Source of the DNA: Candidatus Woesearchaeota archaeon
Lineage (GTDB): Archaea; Nanobdellota; Nanobdellia; Woesearchaeales; JACJVW01
NCBI GenBank assembly: GCA_020637435.1
Contig: JACJVW010000001.1
Coordinates: 682,001 to 746,000 of the forward strand
Length of the DNA stretch: 64,000 bases
Direction of reading: 5' to 3'
The position numbers and the translations under genes are program-made. The notes beneath the pieces are model-generated. The model worked only from the letters and a program-made list of their open reading frames with translations. It made no database searches and was not told where the DNA came from. The number at the start of each line of letters is the position of its first letter. The stretch's first letter is position 1. Shown piece after piece: positions 30,190 to 38,184 of the stretch.

Positions 30190-30689
30190 AAGGTGAGATG
30201 ACCACTTCCACTCTGGTGGGAGCCGCAATAGTCGTGATTCTCTTCCTCGTCCTGACCATCTTCCCCGGTAAAATTCAGGATGCCTGGACAGGCATGAAAA
30301 GCATCTTCGGAGAAAATGACCCTGATGTACTCTATGACAAAGGCGTTGACAGTTATCTCGATGGCGAATACACCGCTGCAAAAAAGAGTCTAACCTCCTT
30401 CATCAACACATTTCCCGGCCATCCAAACGTGACAGCTGCAAAAATACACTTAGCTATGGTCCACGCAGCCCAAGGCAACAAGAAATCCTCCTCCGATCTG
30501 ATTGAAGAAATACTTAAGACTGACAACCTTCCAGGAGACGTCGCATCACCCCTTTACTCCCAAGAACGAGAAATCTCATCATCATCAACCTCTTACGACT
30601 GGGGTTGCATCAACTATGGTTCAGCCGGCTGCATATACGGCATAAAGGCGAACACCGACCCCTGCATATGTCGCATGGGCATTGAATAA
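30183..30689 (+). CDS. membrane-anchored TPR-like protein
   Basis: 168 residues: MVKGEMTTSTLVG, a helix (~10-27), then a tetratricopeptide-like region (~48-110: VLYDKGVDSYLDGEYTAAKKSL, HPNVTAAKIHLAMVHAAQGN) and a C-terminal Ser-rich tail with four cysteines. TPR modules usually bind other proteins, so this may be an assembly or scaffold subunit (inference). Confidence 0.7.
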   Translation: MVKGEMTTSTLVGAAIVVILFLVLTIFPGKIQDAWTGMKSIFGENDPDVLYDKGVDSYLDGEYTAAKKSLTSFINTFPGHPNVTAAKIHLAMVHAAQGNKKSSSDLIEEILKTDNLPGDVASPLYSQEREISSSSTSYDWGCINYGSAGCIYGIKANTDPCICRMGIE

Positions 30690-30730
30690 CCCCAGTAAAT
30701 TTTATTAACTCACATCTCAAAATGATACTT

Positions 30731-30991
30731 ATGAACAAAAAAGCAATGACGCAGGAAGCGGTCATCAAAATGGCACTTGGTGTACTCGTATTGCTGGTGC
30801 TCATTTTCCTGTTCACCGACCAGGCTCGAAATTTCGGAGGCATTGTAGGCAATACTTGCGATTGCACTAACCACGAAAAGGCTCTGGAAAACGCTTGCGA
30901 AGAAGGAGAAACACTAACCTACGGCAAACTCAAAGAAGATTGTGAAGGTACAACCAAGGGGGCGAGGGTAAGATGCTGCGTCAAAAAATAG
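30731..30991 (+). CDS. membrane-anchored cysteine-rich microprotein
   Basis: 86 residues from the ATG at 30731 (an in-frame ATG at 30722 adds three). N terminus MNKKAMTQEAV, helix ~12-30, then six cysteines ending C-x10-CC before VKK. It shares the CC-near-the-end layout with the genes at 27646 and 27918 but with different loop lengths. It overlaps the next start by 19 nt. Function unknown. Confidence 0.7.
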   Translation: MNKKAMTQEAVIKMALGVLVLLVLIFLFTDQARNFGGIVGNTCDCTNHEKALENACEEGETLTYGKLKEDCEGTTKGARVRCCVKK

Positions 30992-31410
30992 GCATGACTA
31001 CAAGCACACTTATCTCCATGGCTCTTGGTATAGTGCTCTTCATCGTCCTTCTCTTCATGATACAAAACGGTTCGCTCATGGCGTTCTGGGACAGTTCGAC
31101 GGGTATCGTCGATTCAGCACAGGTCCAGGCCTGTATGAAAGACCAGGAGCTCAATAACAAGAATCAGGAAGACTGTGACAACGACGGCATCTACGATGTC
31201 TGCGACTTCTGTCTTGGTGCCGACAACCGTCTCGACGGGGATAATGATGGTACTCCAGACCATTGTGATGAAGACCCCGGCAATTCCAAAAAGAAGAAAT
31301 GCAATGGCGAACTTATAGAATTGGGAAACTACAAATATTGCGAAGCTCATGAAATCTCAGGTTGCGAAGAGAAAGCAGACTACTTCAGAGAATTAGCCGG
31401 AGAGAAGTAA
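30973..31410 (+). CDS. membrane protein with TSP3-like calcium motif
   Basis: 145 residues: short basic N terminus, helix (~12-32), then DCDNDGIYDVCDFC and DGDNDGTPDHCDEDP, two calcium-loop repeats of the same type as the stalk of the giant protein but disulfide-containing. The C-terminal domain has further cysteines. The coding segment MTTSTLISMALG resembles the N terminus of the TPR-like gene at 30183. Confidence 0.7.
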   Translation: MLRQKIGMTTSTLISMALGIVLFIVLLFMIQNGSLMAFWDSSTGIVDSAQVQACMKDQELNNKNQEDCDNDGIYDVCDFCLGADNRLDGDNDGTPDHCDEDPGNSKKKKCNGELIELGNYKYCEAHEISGCEEKADYFRELAGEK

Positions 31411-31411
31411 A

Positions 31412-32452
31412 ATGAACAAGCGGGGCGAATCTTCAACAATGGTCCCCGAACAGGTAGTCAATGCGGCTATCGCAGCTGTACTCGTCCTTGTGGTTCTTTC
31501 GGTCATAATCGCCTTCGTCTGGAACCTCTTTGATGTCCGAGACACTTCTGAAAAAAACTTTGACCGACTCATAGAAAAAATAAATCAACTTTCTGCCGCA
31601 AATGGGGAATACACCGTCTATCCTTCCGTACCTTTCACAATCCAGGAAGATTATTCCGTCATCGCCTTCAATCCCGGACAGCCTACCGTGGAGTTCAACG
31701 CACCATGGTACAAGATTTGGACCAGCACTGATGAAGTGGAACGTCCAGAAGAGTGCAGGCTACGGGTCTCAGCATGCATCTGCCTCTACAAAGACACAGA
31801 TGTAGTCAAATGTCACACGCTCTCCCAGACCACCTATTTCGGAGCAACAACCCTTGATGTTGGGCTTATCACTACAGTAGCCCTACCTTTCAGCAGTGAT
31901 GATTCTATGATGCTTGCCCTTGAGCAGGATGGGTATTCAAGCAGGCTTCAGGATGAGTATGCGCAAATCTTCTTTCCCTCAGCTGTAGATTGGGGATTAA
32001 CGAAGAAAGATGTGGATTGGAACGCACAGCTGCTCTATATGGACATGGTTAATTCTGGCGAGCACAAATACATCATGATAACACCTGCCAAAAACACCAC
32101 TGAGCTGAAGAATAAACGAAAAGAGACTATGGATTACGAAAAGGCCTACCGTTTAGAACAGGAAATATATGATATTGCGGCAGGGGCGCAAAATGAGGAG
32201 AACATGCTCCTTCTCTACTCAAAATGCTATGAACTCTTCGGCGTCCACCCTGAAGTGTACCCTACAGAAATCTGTGACAATCTGGTCTGCCAGGACCTGC
32301 AAAGTGATGAGAAAGGGAACTGTGAGATTGAGAATCACTGCATCTGTCTTCCCTTTTATGGAGAAGAGTACTGCGATAATAGCGCAAACAGATTCTGCTA
32401 CGACACTGGCTGCTCAGACATTGAGATATCAGGCGCAGACTGCGGATATTAA
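31412..32452 (+). CDS. pilin-like membrane protein with Cys-rich C terminus
   Basis: 346 residues beginning MNKRGESSTMVPEQV, a class III-like signal with a long helix (~16-40). The ectodomain is mixed, and the last ~60 residues carry about ten cysteines (CDNLVCQ...CICLPFYGEEYC...) in an EGF-like density. It starts 1 nt after the previous stop. A 137-nt gap with a promoter follows. No enzyme motif seen. Confidence 0.7.
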   Translation: MNKRGESSTMVPEQVVNAAIAAVLVLVVLSVIIAFVWNLFDVRDTSEKNFDRLIEKINQLSAANGEYTVYPSVPFTIQEDYSVIAFNPGQPTVEFNAPWYKIWTSTDEVERPEECRLRVSACICLYKDTDVVKCHTLSQTTYFGATTLDVGLITTVALPFSSDDSMMLALEQDGYSSRLQDEYAQIFFPSAVDWGLTKKDVDWNAQLLYMDMVNSGEHKYIMITPAKNTTELKNKRKETMDYEKAYRLEQEIYDIAAGAQNEENMLLLYSKCYELFGVHPEVYPTEICDNLVCQDLQSDEKGNCEIENHCICLPFYGEEYCDNSANRFCYDTGCSDIEISGADCGY

Positions 32453-32558
32453 AATGAGGCCAACTTCTGGAAACTTAGACCTTAAGTTCCTGAATCTTCC
32501 GGACATCTTAACCTACATAATCCTAAAAGCGGGTTTTTCCTTCATTACCCCCTGAATA

Positions 32559-32566
32559 TTTATAAA
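32559..32566 (+). promoter_or_regulatory. TATA box for the wall-enzyme sub-operon (32590 onward)
   Basis: TTTATAAA centred 27 nt before the ATG at 32590. The genes from 32590 to 38734 then follow without gaps, so this is the likely start of a second transcription unit in the cluster. Confidence 0.7.
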
Positions 32567-32589
32567 CTCAAACACCCTAAAAACCCGTA

Positions 32590-33561
32590 ATGCTGCGCAG
32601 TAAAAAGGGTGACTTGCAGCAGGAGATAATCCTGCATGCGATAGACTTCGTCATATTGGTAGCTTTCTTGCTTATCTGCCTGCAGATTGTTGATGGAATC
32701 GAAGAGAATAGGGTCTTCGACAAGAATTTTCTCGCCAAAGACCTTGCCCTTACTGCAAGCGTGGTTGCGGCCGCGCCCGAAGATATCAGCACCATCTACG
32801 ACCCGGGTGCTTTCGACTCACGGCTTTCCTATTTCGACTACGTCTTTGAAGACCACAAGATGACCGTCATCACCAAGCAGGGTGTCAAAGTCTACGCTCC
32901 GTACTCCTATCCTGAGCAAGCGGAAGCGAAGATACCTAATGTGGTCAAACCGGAATCCCTCTTTTTCGAAAAGATCGGCAACGCCTTCTATATCTCACTC
33001 ACACCGCACGACCTGCCAGAGCGAAAAGACCTCTGCGATGGAGTGCAAAAAGTGCAAAAGGCGCCTCTCCATATTACTTCAGGCACCGGCCTCACCGACC
33101 TAAGCGCCTATCCTGATGCAGCGGAAGTGGAATTCCTGGCGCTGGATGTTCAGGACACGCTCATACTCGCGGGACTTCAGATACAGCAGTATCTTGATGA
33201 AGGAACGCTCTTCATAAGCTTGCAACCGGGAATAAGCAATGATGAAATACAACCAATTACAATTCACTTCACAGCAAACACGCGCGGTATCGCATGCGGT
33301 ATCAGGAATATGTTCCAAAATGATCTTGCATTGCAGTCATGGTTCTCCAACCAATTAATGCGGGTAACTATGCATGAAATCCCTTCAAACATTGATGAGG
33401 CAGATATTCGAGCAACAGAAGCAAAAGGCGTAGTCGTCATTGAGCTGGGCAATGTCGCCGCATATGATAATCTATTTTCAACTACAACCAAAGACAATAC
33501 ACAACCGTACAGAAAAACGGTTCAGGACATAGCAGATGGTATCAAGGAAGGTATCGAATAA
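32590..33561 (+). CDS. membrane-anchored protein with possible degenerate Amidase_3-like domain
   Basis: 323 residues: MLRSKKGDLQQE, helix (~17-36), then an ectodomain. The last ~150 residues look like the second half of N-acetylmuramoyl-L-alanine amidase type 3: LFISLQPG where the family has VSIHAN, GVVVIELGNVAAYDN where the family has the catalytic LVELGFISN, and a final helix QDIADGIKEGI. The His of the SIH motif is Gln here and I do not see the N-terminal GHGG zinc motif. If the fold is right, it is probably inactive as an amidase or uses altered ligands. This is a pattern reading only. Confidence 0.55.
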   Translation: MLRSKKGDLQQEIILHAIDFVILVAFLLICLQIVDGIEENRVFDKNFLAKDLALTASVVAAAPEDISTIYDPGAFDSRLSYFDYVFEDHKMTVITKQGVKVYAPYSYPEQAEAKIPNVVKPESLFFEKIGNAFYISLTPHDLPERKDLCDGVQKVQKAPLHITSGTGLTDLSAYPDAAEVEFLALDVQDTLILAGLQIQQYLDEGTLFISLQPGISNDEIQPITIHFTANTRGIACGIRNMFQNDLALQSWFSNQLMRVTMHEIPSNIDEADIRATEAKGVVVIELGNVAAYDNLFSTTTKDNTQPYRKTVQDIADGIKEGIE

Positions 33562-34075
33562 AGGTATATCGACCCTAAGCATGGTCGGATACTTCTGGAA
33601 AATCTCTCTAATAACGGTAGTTTTCTTTGCGTTCTACTTCCTTGTGAAATCTATGGTAGTATCAGACTTTGACACCAGCACAGTGGAAGCAGAACTCTTC
33701 TTTTACCAGACAGTCTATGCAAAAAAGGGCATATCCTACTACGACAGTGTTATCGACAAAGTCTACCCCGGCAAGATTGACCTGGCAAGGGTCAAGGACA
33801 AATCGACCATTGAAGCAGAGCTTCTACAGACCTTTGACTATGGTGGTGCGGAACCTCGGTTAGCTGCAAAATACATATTGGAAGACGCTTCGGGAAAAGA
33901 GCTTGCCACCTGGTACTACGACGAAGACATGTATGATAATCTTATTGCCGTGGCATTTGGCACTGGCGCGGGAGCTGCAATCGAAGTCACGCACTCCTTA
34001 TATGTTATAATTATTGATGAGGGAAAAAAACGTTCAGGGGTGCTCAAAGCCTCCATCGTTAAGCAAAATTCATGA
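33536..34075 (+). CDS. pilin-like membrane protein
   Basis: 179 residues: MVSRKVSNKGISTLSMVG then a helix (~20-42), with an ectodomain holding a repeated E-x-E-L-x-x-x segment (VEAELFFYQ, IEAELLQTF). It overlaps the preceding gene by 26 nt and the next by 4 nt. Function unknown. Confidence 0.7.
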   Translation: MVSRKVSNKGISTLSMVGYFWKISLITVVFFAFYFLVKSMVVSDFDTSTVEAELFFYQTVYAKKGISYYDSVIDKVYPGKIDLARVKDKSTIEAELLQTFDYGGAEPRLAAKYILEDASGKELATWYYDEDMYDNLIAVAFGTGAGAAIEVTHSLYVIIIDEGKKRSGVLKASIVKQNS

Positions 34076-34596
34076 AACGGGCAAATGTAACAGGGGCATT
34101 GGTGCTTATCTTTAGTGTCATCGCTCTCATTCTCATGTTCCTTGTCTTCTACATCATTGCGGGCCAGGAAGACCAGAAAGTCTTCTCAGACAAAAATGAA
34201 GCTGAGTCTCTTGACGCGGACATCATGCTGCGAAACATCCTGGATACGCCCTCCACTAAAGGCACTGTACGTGACCTCATTGAGTACGACCTTGTGCAGA
34301 TGACCTGGAAGGACACCTTTAGAGACAGCAGCTATGAAGATGAACTGGAGACCATCATGGAAAAGCTCTTTCCTCTGATGAGACACCAAATAAAAGTAGC
34401 AGATGAAACATGTGAGCGAAGAAGTATATTTCGGGTCTATGTTACGCAGGGAAGCCCTGATACTTATACCGATGATGAGGGCTGGACAACCGCATGCCCC
34501 TCTCTTGGAAGGTTGCAGGAAGTAAGAAAAGAAATCACACTCTCAACAGGGCGCACCGTAATGGTAGGTCTTGAATTCATGTACAGGGAAATATGA
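34072..34596 (+). CDS. pilin-like membrane protein, resembles 23874 gene product
   Basis: 174 residues: MKRANVTGALV with a helix to ~31, a helical region (LRNILDTPSTKGTVRDLIEYD, LETIMEKLF) and a beta-rich end. The segment order parallels that of the protein at 23874-24359. ATGA overlaps at both ends. Confidence 0.7.
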   Translation: MKRANVTGALVLIFSVIALILMFLVFYIIAGQEDQKVFSDKNEAESLDADIMLRNILDTPSTKGTVRDLIEYDLVQMTWKDTFRDSSYEDELETIMEKLFPLMRHQIKVADETCERRSIFRVYVTQGSPDTYTDDEGWTTACPSLGRLQEVRKEITLSTGRTVMVGLEFMYREI

Positions 34597-35702
34597 GAAA
34601 AAAAGGAATGGTGTTTTACGTTGGCATTGTCCTCGTTGCTCTAGTCCTACTCACGACAACTATGATATCTCTCAAAGGACTTCAGGATGAACTGCCTGAC
34701 TATCCGATAGGTGAACAGCAGTTCTCCATCCTTAATGCATATGAATCCATCTCAAAAGACGGGGAAGACCTTGCATGGATGGCAAAAAAAGCCGCAGACC
34801 GTGCTATGCTTGACCTTGCAAAGAACGGGGGGCACAATGTCATCAAAGAATCAGAAAGCGCAAGTGACAACCCCTGCGGAACATCCGGCAATTTTGAGCT
34901 GTGGAACCTTGGCACGACCGAGTGCTTCCCTGATCCGCAAAGCGCGTTTGAGTCCTACTTCAACGACCACATGCTCGACATGCAGCTGCGTTGGGGTCAG
35001 GAGCCTGTCTCCTACTCACTCACTCTCTCTGATGAAGTCATTTATGGCTCTGCCGGAAGAAAAGTCCAGTACACAAAACCGGTGCGGGCAATTCCCGTGC
35101 CGATAACCGGCACCTCACAGATAGTCTGTCCAGCCATGCAGCTCAGCGCAGTAACCTATGCCACAGCAAATGCCATCAATGGCGATGTGCATGGGTGCAC
35201 ACAGGCAAAAAGAGATGCAAAGGAATGTACCTTCCTCCTTCCTTCCGAGTTTGCATCACTCTGTGCTGTTGAAGACCCCCGAGTGGAAATTGCCAGACCA
35301 GGGGGCAATGCCATGGTCCCAGAACTTGCGCAGTTCCTTGTGGATATTGCTGCAAAATGGCAGGCGATAGAATGCGCAGGCGTTGATAACTGTCAGGCAA
35401 GACTCCATGTCTCAAGCATAGGCACAGGGCGTCACAGCGCTGGAAGTATGCACAATCTGGGCAGGGCAATAGATGTCAGCCGCTGTATCGACAAAGACGG
35501 CAAGACCCACTATGCATCAAGCTACAATACCTATGACACAAGCACCGTATACGGCCGCTGCTACAAGATGGTCTATGACGAAGCACGGGATCGAGGCTTC
35601 AACTTCATCGGCCAGTGGAGCTGCCTGGGCTTCACAGCCGAGACCTGCAGCGAGCAAAAACTCTACCACTCCGACCATATGCATATAGATTACAGAACAT
35701 GA
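34593..35702 (+). CDS. membrane-anchored M15-type (DD-carboxypeptidase/MepA-like) zinc peptidase
   Basis: 369 residues: MRKKGMVFYV and a helix (~7-26), a stalk, then a C-terminal catalytic-looking domain (~225-369). It shows GSMHNLGRAIDVS with H287-x6-D294, the exact His/Asp spacing of M15/LAS-type metallopeptidases (S-x-H-x-x-G-x-A-x-D), and SDHMHID at the end supplying the third ligand (H362 or H364). In bacteria such enzymes cut D-Ala or endopeptide bonds in murein. An archaeon has no murein of its own, so the substrate may be a foreign wall, a peptide of the host envelope or another crosslinked surface polymer. Coupled by ATGA to both neighbours. Confidence 0.75.
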   Translation: MRKKGMVFYVGIVLVALVLLTTTMISLKGLQDELPDYPIGEQQFSILNAYESISKDGEDLAWMAKKAADRAMLDLAKNGGHNVIKESESASDNPCGTSGNFELWNLGTTECFPDPQSAFESYFNDHMLDMQLRWGQEPVSYSLTLSDEVIYGSAGRKVQYTKPVRAIPVPITGTSQIVCPAMQLSAVTYATANAINGDVHGCTQAKRDAKECTFLLPSEFASLCAVEDPRVEIARPGGNAMVPELAQFLVDIAAKWQAIECAGVDNCQARLHVSSIGTGRHSAGSMHNLGRAIDVSRCIDKDGKTHYASSYNTYDTSTVYGRCYKMVYDEARDRGFNFIGQWSCLGFTAETCSEQKLYHSDHMHIDYRT

Positions 35703-37279
35703 GACTCGAACTGACACTTGTAGGACTAATAGCAATGATTGTCCTAGTCAGAATATTCATTCCTGTAGACACCGTAACTGGTATGGCATCTTCTGATGAA
35801 GGAGAGATTGACGAAGGGATCAAGCAAGTGCTCATGGAATACTTCATCGACTACGATTCACTTCAGGCACAGCTCGAGCAACGACAGGAACAGATTGACC
35901 TTGTTCAGCAGGTAGGTGCAAGGCAGGGTCTGCCGGATACCTTCTATCCTGCACATCTTTTCATTATCTCAAACGGGCTCTACGAACAGACAACCTGTTC
36001 ACAGGTCGCGGAACTCTTCTGGATTGAAGAGTGCCAGGGCCTGCCAAAAGATGAATGTGAGGCCGAAATGCATTGCACAGCCTGCGAAGAAGGTGGATGC
36101 GGATGCAGCCTTTTCAAGAATTATCCGCTAACCTATCATGCAGTATCCTGCAATTTTGGTATGGGGCAAGTCTCGTTTAAAGACGCGTACAATCTTGGCT
36201 ATAGCGGACCTGTTGAAGGTTTGGAAGACACCGAGACAAACCTTCGCATGTATTTCCTCACTATGAAACGGCTTAACGAAGATGCAAGAACCCAGACCAT
36301 CATTGACCGCATCATTGCTCATGACATAGGTCTTGAACGCCTAACGCAAATAAAAGAGACCTATGGAGAAACCTTCGAGGAATACTACATCGCACTGCCT
36401 TTTCCAAAAAGATACGCGATTCTTGCGGGAAAAGTGCTGACCATCGCAAGCGTTCTGCAAGAACCCACCAACGATGACCTTGAAGAACACATCGAGAATG
36501 CGCTCTCACGCTTGAGCATACCTCCTGTTGAGCAAATCTCCTCAGTAAGGATGAGTTCTCTGCCACGCTTCCGCATAGATGAGGACTACGCGCTAAGCCA
36601 AATGTCCCAGATGAAAGAAGACGCAAAAAATCTCATCAGCACCTGCAAAGGCGAAGAGCGCGTAGAGCAGTGCGTGCAGGACAATCTCCCAAAAGACTGG
36701 CAGACCGGAAGCACCTGCGCAACCGTTTTTGACAAAGCGATAGCGTACATCGACCAATGCGCATCCGCCATCAATCCACCCTGCAATTGTTTCTATGACT
36801 CTATCAAACAGGACGAAACCATTACATTCACAAACACTGACGGCGGCATTCGTGTCGCTGTTGGAAGAGAAGCTTCCACCCTCGCGGGAGTACGGCTTGA
36901 GGAACCCTCCATTGTTTTCAACGAAGATACCATGGACTGGCTAAGTCTCCCCATCATCGGTGATGACCAGAAATTCATTGGCAATCTGGGAAGCGGAAAG
37001 ATTGGCTTTGTTGACAAAGGAACCTCCGGGTGTAAATATCCTGATACAAAAATAGTCAGATTCTGTGCAGACACAGGACAAACCATCACTCATGTAGCAG
37101 GTAGCGAGATACGCGAAGAGCAACTCATCTATCGTTTTGCGCTTGATTTTAGGGATGTTCAGGAGGGGCCTTACACCTTTGGTGAGACCGTTCCCACTGA
37201 TGGTCATGCATTAGTCATAACCAAAATTGTTACACAGCAGGACCAACTCAATGCAGTAACAGGGGTGGCTGGACAATGA
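35699..37279 (+). CDS. membrane-anchored lysozyme/SLT-like protein with Cys-rich insertion
   Basis: 526 residues from the ATG at 35699, which overlaps the preceding stop (ATGA); longer upstream starts would run through the peptidase gene. One helix (~5-20), then a region resembling lytic transglycosylases: a candidate catalytic Glu in SNGLYEQTTCS (E96), an insertion with about eight cysteines, FGMGQVSFKDAYNLG (155-158 = MGQV, compare G-L-M-Q), and LEDTETNLRMYFLTMKRL (compare DPxxNIxxGxxYLxxL). The second half is a separate domain I do not recognise. Fold call is tentative; the pairing with an M15 peptidase strengthens it. Confidence 0.6.
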   Translation: MRLELTLVGLIAMIVLVRIFIPVDTVTGMASSDEGEIDEGIKQVLMEYFIDYDSLQAQLEQRQEQIDLVQQVGARQGLPDTFYPAHLFIISNGLYEQTTCSQVAELFWIEECQGLPKDECEAEMHCTACEEGGCGCSLFKNYPLTYHAVSCNFGMGQVSFKDAYNLGYSGPVEGLEDTETNLRMYFLTMKRLNEDARTQTIIDRIIAHDIGLERLTQIKETYGETFEEYYIALPFPKRYAILAGKVLTIASVLQEPTNDDLEEHIENALSRLSIPPVEQISSVRMSSLPRFRIDEDYALSQMSQMKEDAKNLISTCKGEERVEQCVQDNLPKDWQTGSTCATVFDKAIAYIDQCASAINPPCNCFYDSIKQDETITFTNTDGGIRVAVGREASTLAGVRLEEPSIVFNEDTMDWLSLPIIGDDQKFIGNLGSGKIGFVDKGTSGCKYPDTKIVRFCADTGQTITHVAGSEIREEQLIYRFALDFRDVQEGPYTFGETVPTDGHALVITKIVTQQDQLNAVTGVAGQ

Positions 37280-38184
37280 AACTGCTCACAACCCTCCTAG
37301 CCGTTCTACTTATCCTGCCCTCAGTAGCAGCTATCTGTGAAGACATGCAGTACGCGCAGTATCCTCTTTCGCCTGAGCTCTACAGGTTCTATCTCTACGA
37401 CCATCGGGCAATTGACGTAACACTTCCAGAATTTCAATCGGAGAATCCAACAATCACTCTGGGACAGCAAATCTGTCTGCCAAAAAAGATTTCAAACAAA
37501 CTTTCCTTAAGCGAAGGTGAGACCATCATCAACCTTTGGCAGTTCTATGGTGCGCCCCGCGGTTACTCTCTAAGCGAGACCGCTCTAAAAATTCTAGACA
37601 AGCAAGACCCAACAACCGCTGCACTCTACCGTTCATCTCCCGGGCGCTTTGACCCTTACTCCTTTTCAGTTCAGCATCCGCTAAATACCGGCACTCTCGA
37701 TTGGGAAGGAGCACCACTACCGCCACAACAAAACGAAAACGTTTTGCAGGTCATCGATACCAAAATTTTACCCAGTACGCTAATCGATGAACTCATCCTT
37801 GATGACCTTCAAGGCATCCAAAGGGAATACTCGGTAAGCGAAGAATTCATCGAGCTCATCACCAATCTTGCTGTACAAAGGACAAACAGTGGTGTCGACA
37901 TTCGTGTAATTGTCCTTGAGACGTCCTTCCTTGATGAAAGCTCCATCTCCTACAATGCCATTGCAGCGTCCGCATTCGAGAGAAAATTCAAGGACCGTGA
38001 ACGTAAGCAGGCAGTAGTTGTCCTTGAGCGCGACAGAGCAATTTCTGTAGTCTATAATCCTGACCTCTTCGATGAAGAAATCATCAACAGGGAGGTTGCC
38101 TACGCAACAGACCTTCTAGAACTCGGCGATAGCAGTCTCAACATATTAAAGAGCGTAACACAGGGGATAGTCGATGCGTCGTGA
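37276..38184 (+). CDS. secreted protein with weak LysM-like and TPM-like regions
   Basis: 302 residues with a cleavable-looking signal peptide (MKLLTTLLAVLLILPSVAA). Near residues 60-75, TITLGQQICLPKK resembles the end of a LysM repeat. Residues ~190-285 (SGVDIRVIVLETSFL, then ERKQAVVVLERDRAISVVYN) resemble a TPM domain. Both likenesses are weak. ATGA overlap with the preceding gene and 11-nt overlap with the next. It is the last exported protein of the cluster. Confidence 0.55.
   Translation: MKLLTTLLAVLLILPSVAAICEDMQYAQYPLSPELYRFYLYDHRAIDVTLPEFQSENPTITLGQQICLPKKISNKLSLSEGETIINLWQFYGAPRGYSLSETALKILDKQDPTTAALYRSSPGRFDPYSFSVQHPLNTGTLDWEGAPLPPQQNENVLQVIDTKILPSTLIDELILDDLQGIQREYSVSEEFIELITNLAVQRTNSGVDIRVIVLETSFLDESSISYNAIAASAFERKFKDRERKQAVVVLERDRAISVVYNPDLFDEEIINREVAYATDLLELGDSSLNILKSVTQGIVDAS

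Noticed and set aside
32454..32555. Short frame between 31412 and 32590 genes
   Set aside because: Its end runs into the promoter of the next unit and it has no helix or signature like its neighbours.
35615..35698. N-terminal extension of the SLT-like protein
   Set aside because: It would run through the M15 peptidase motif region in another frame; the ATGA at 35699 with an immediate membrane helix is the natural start.
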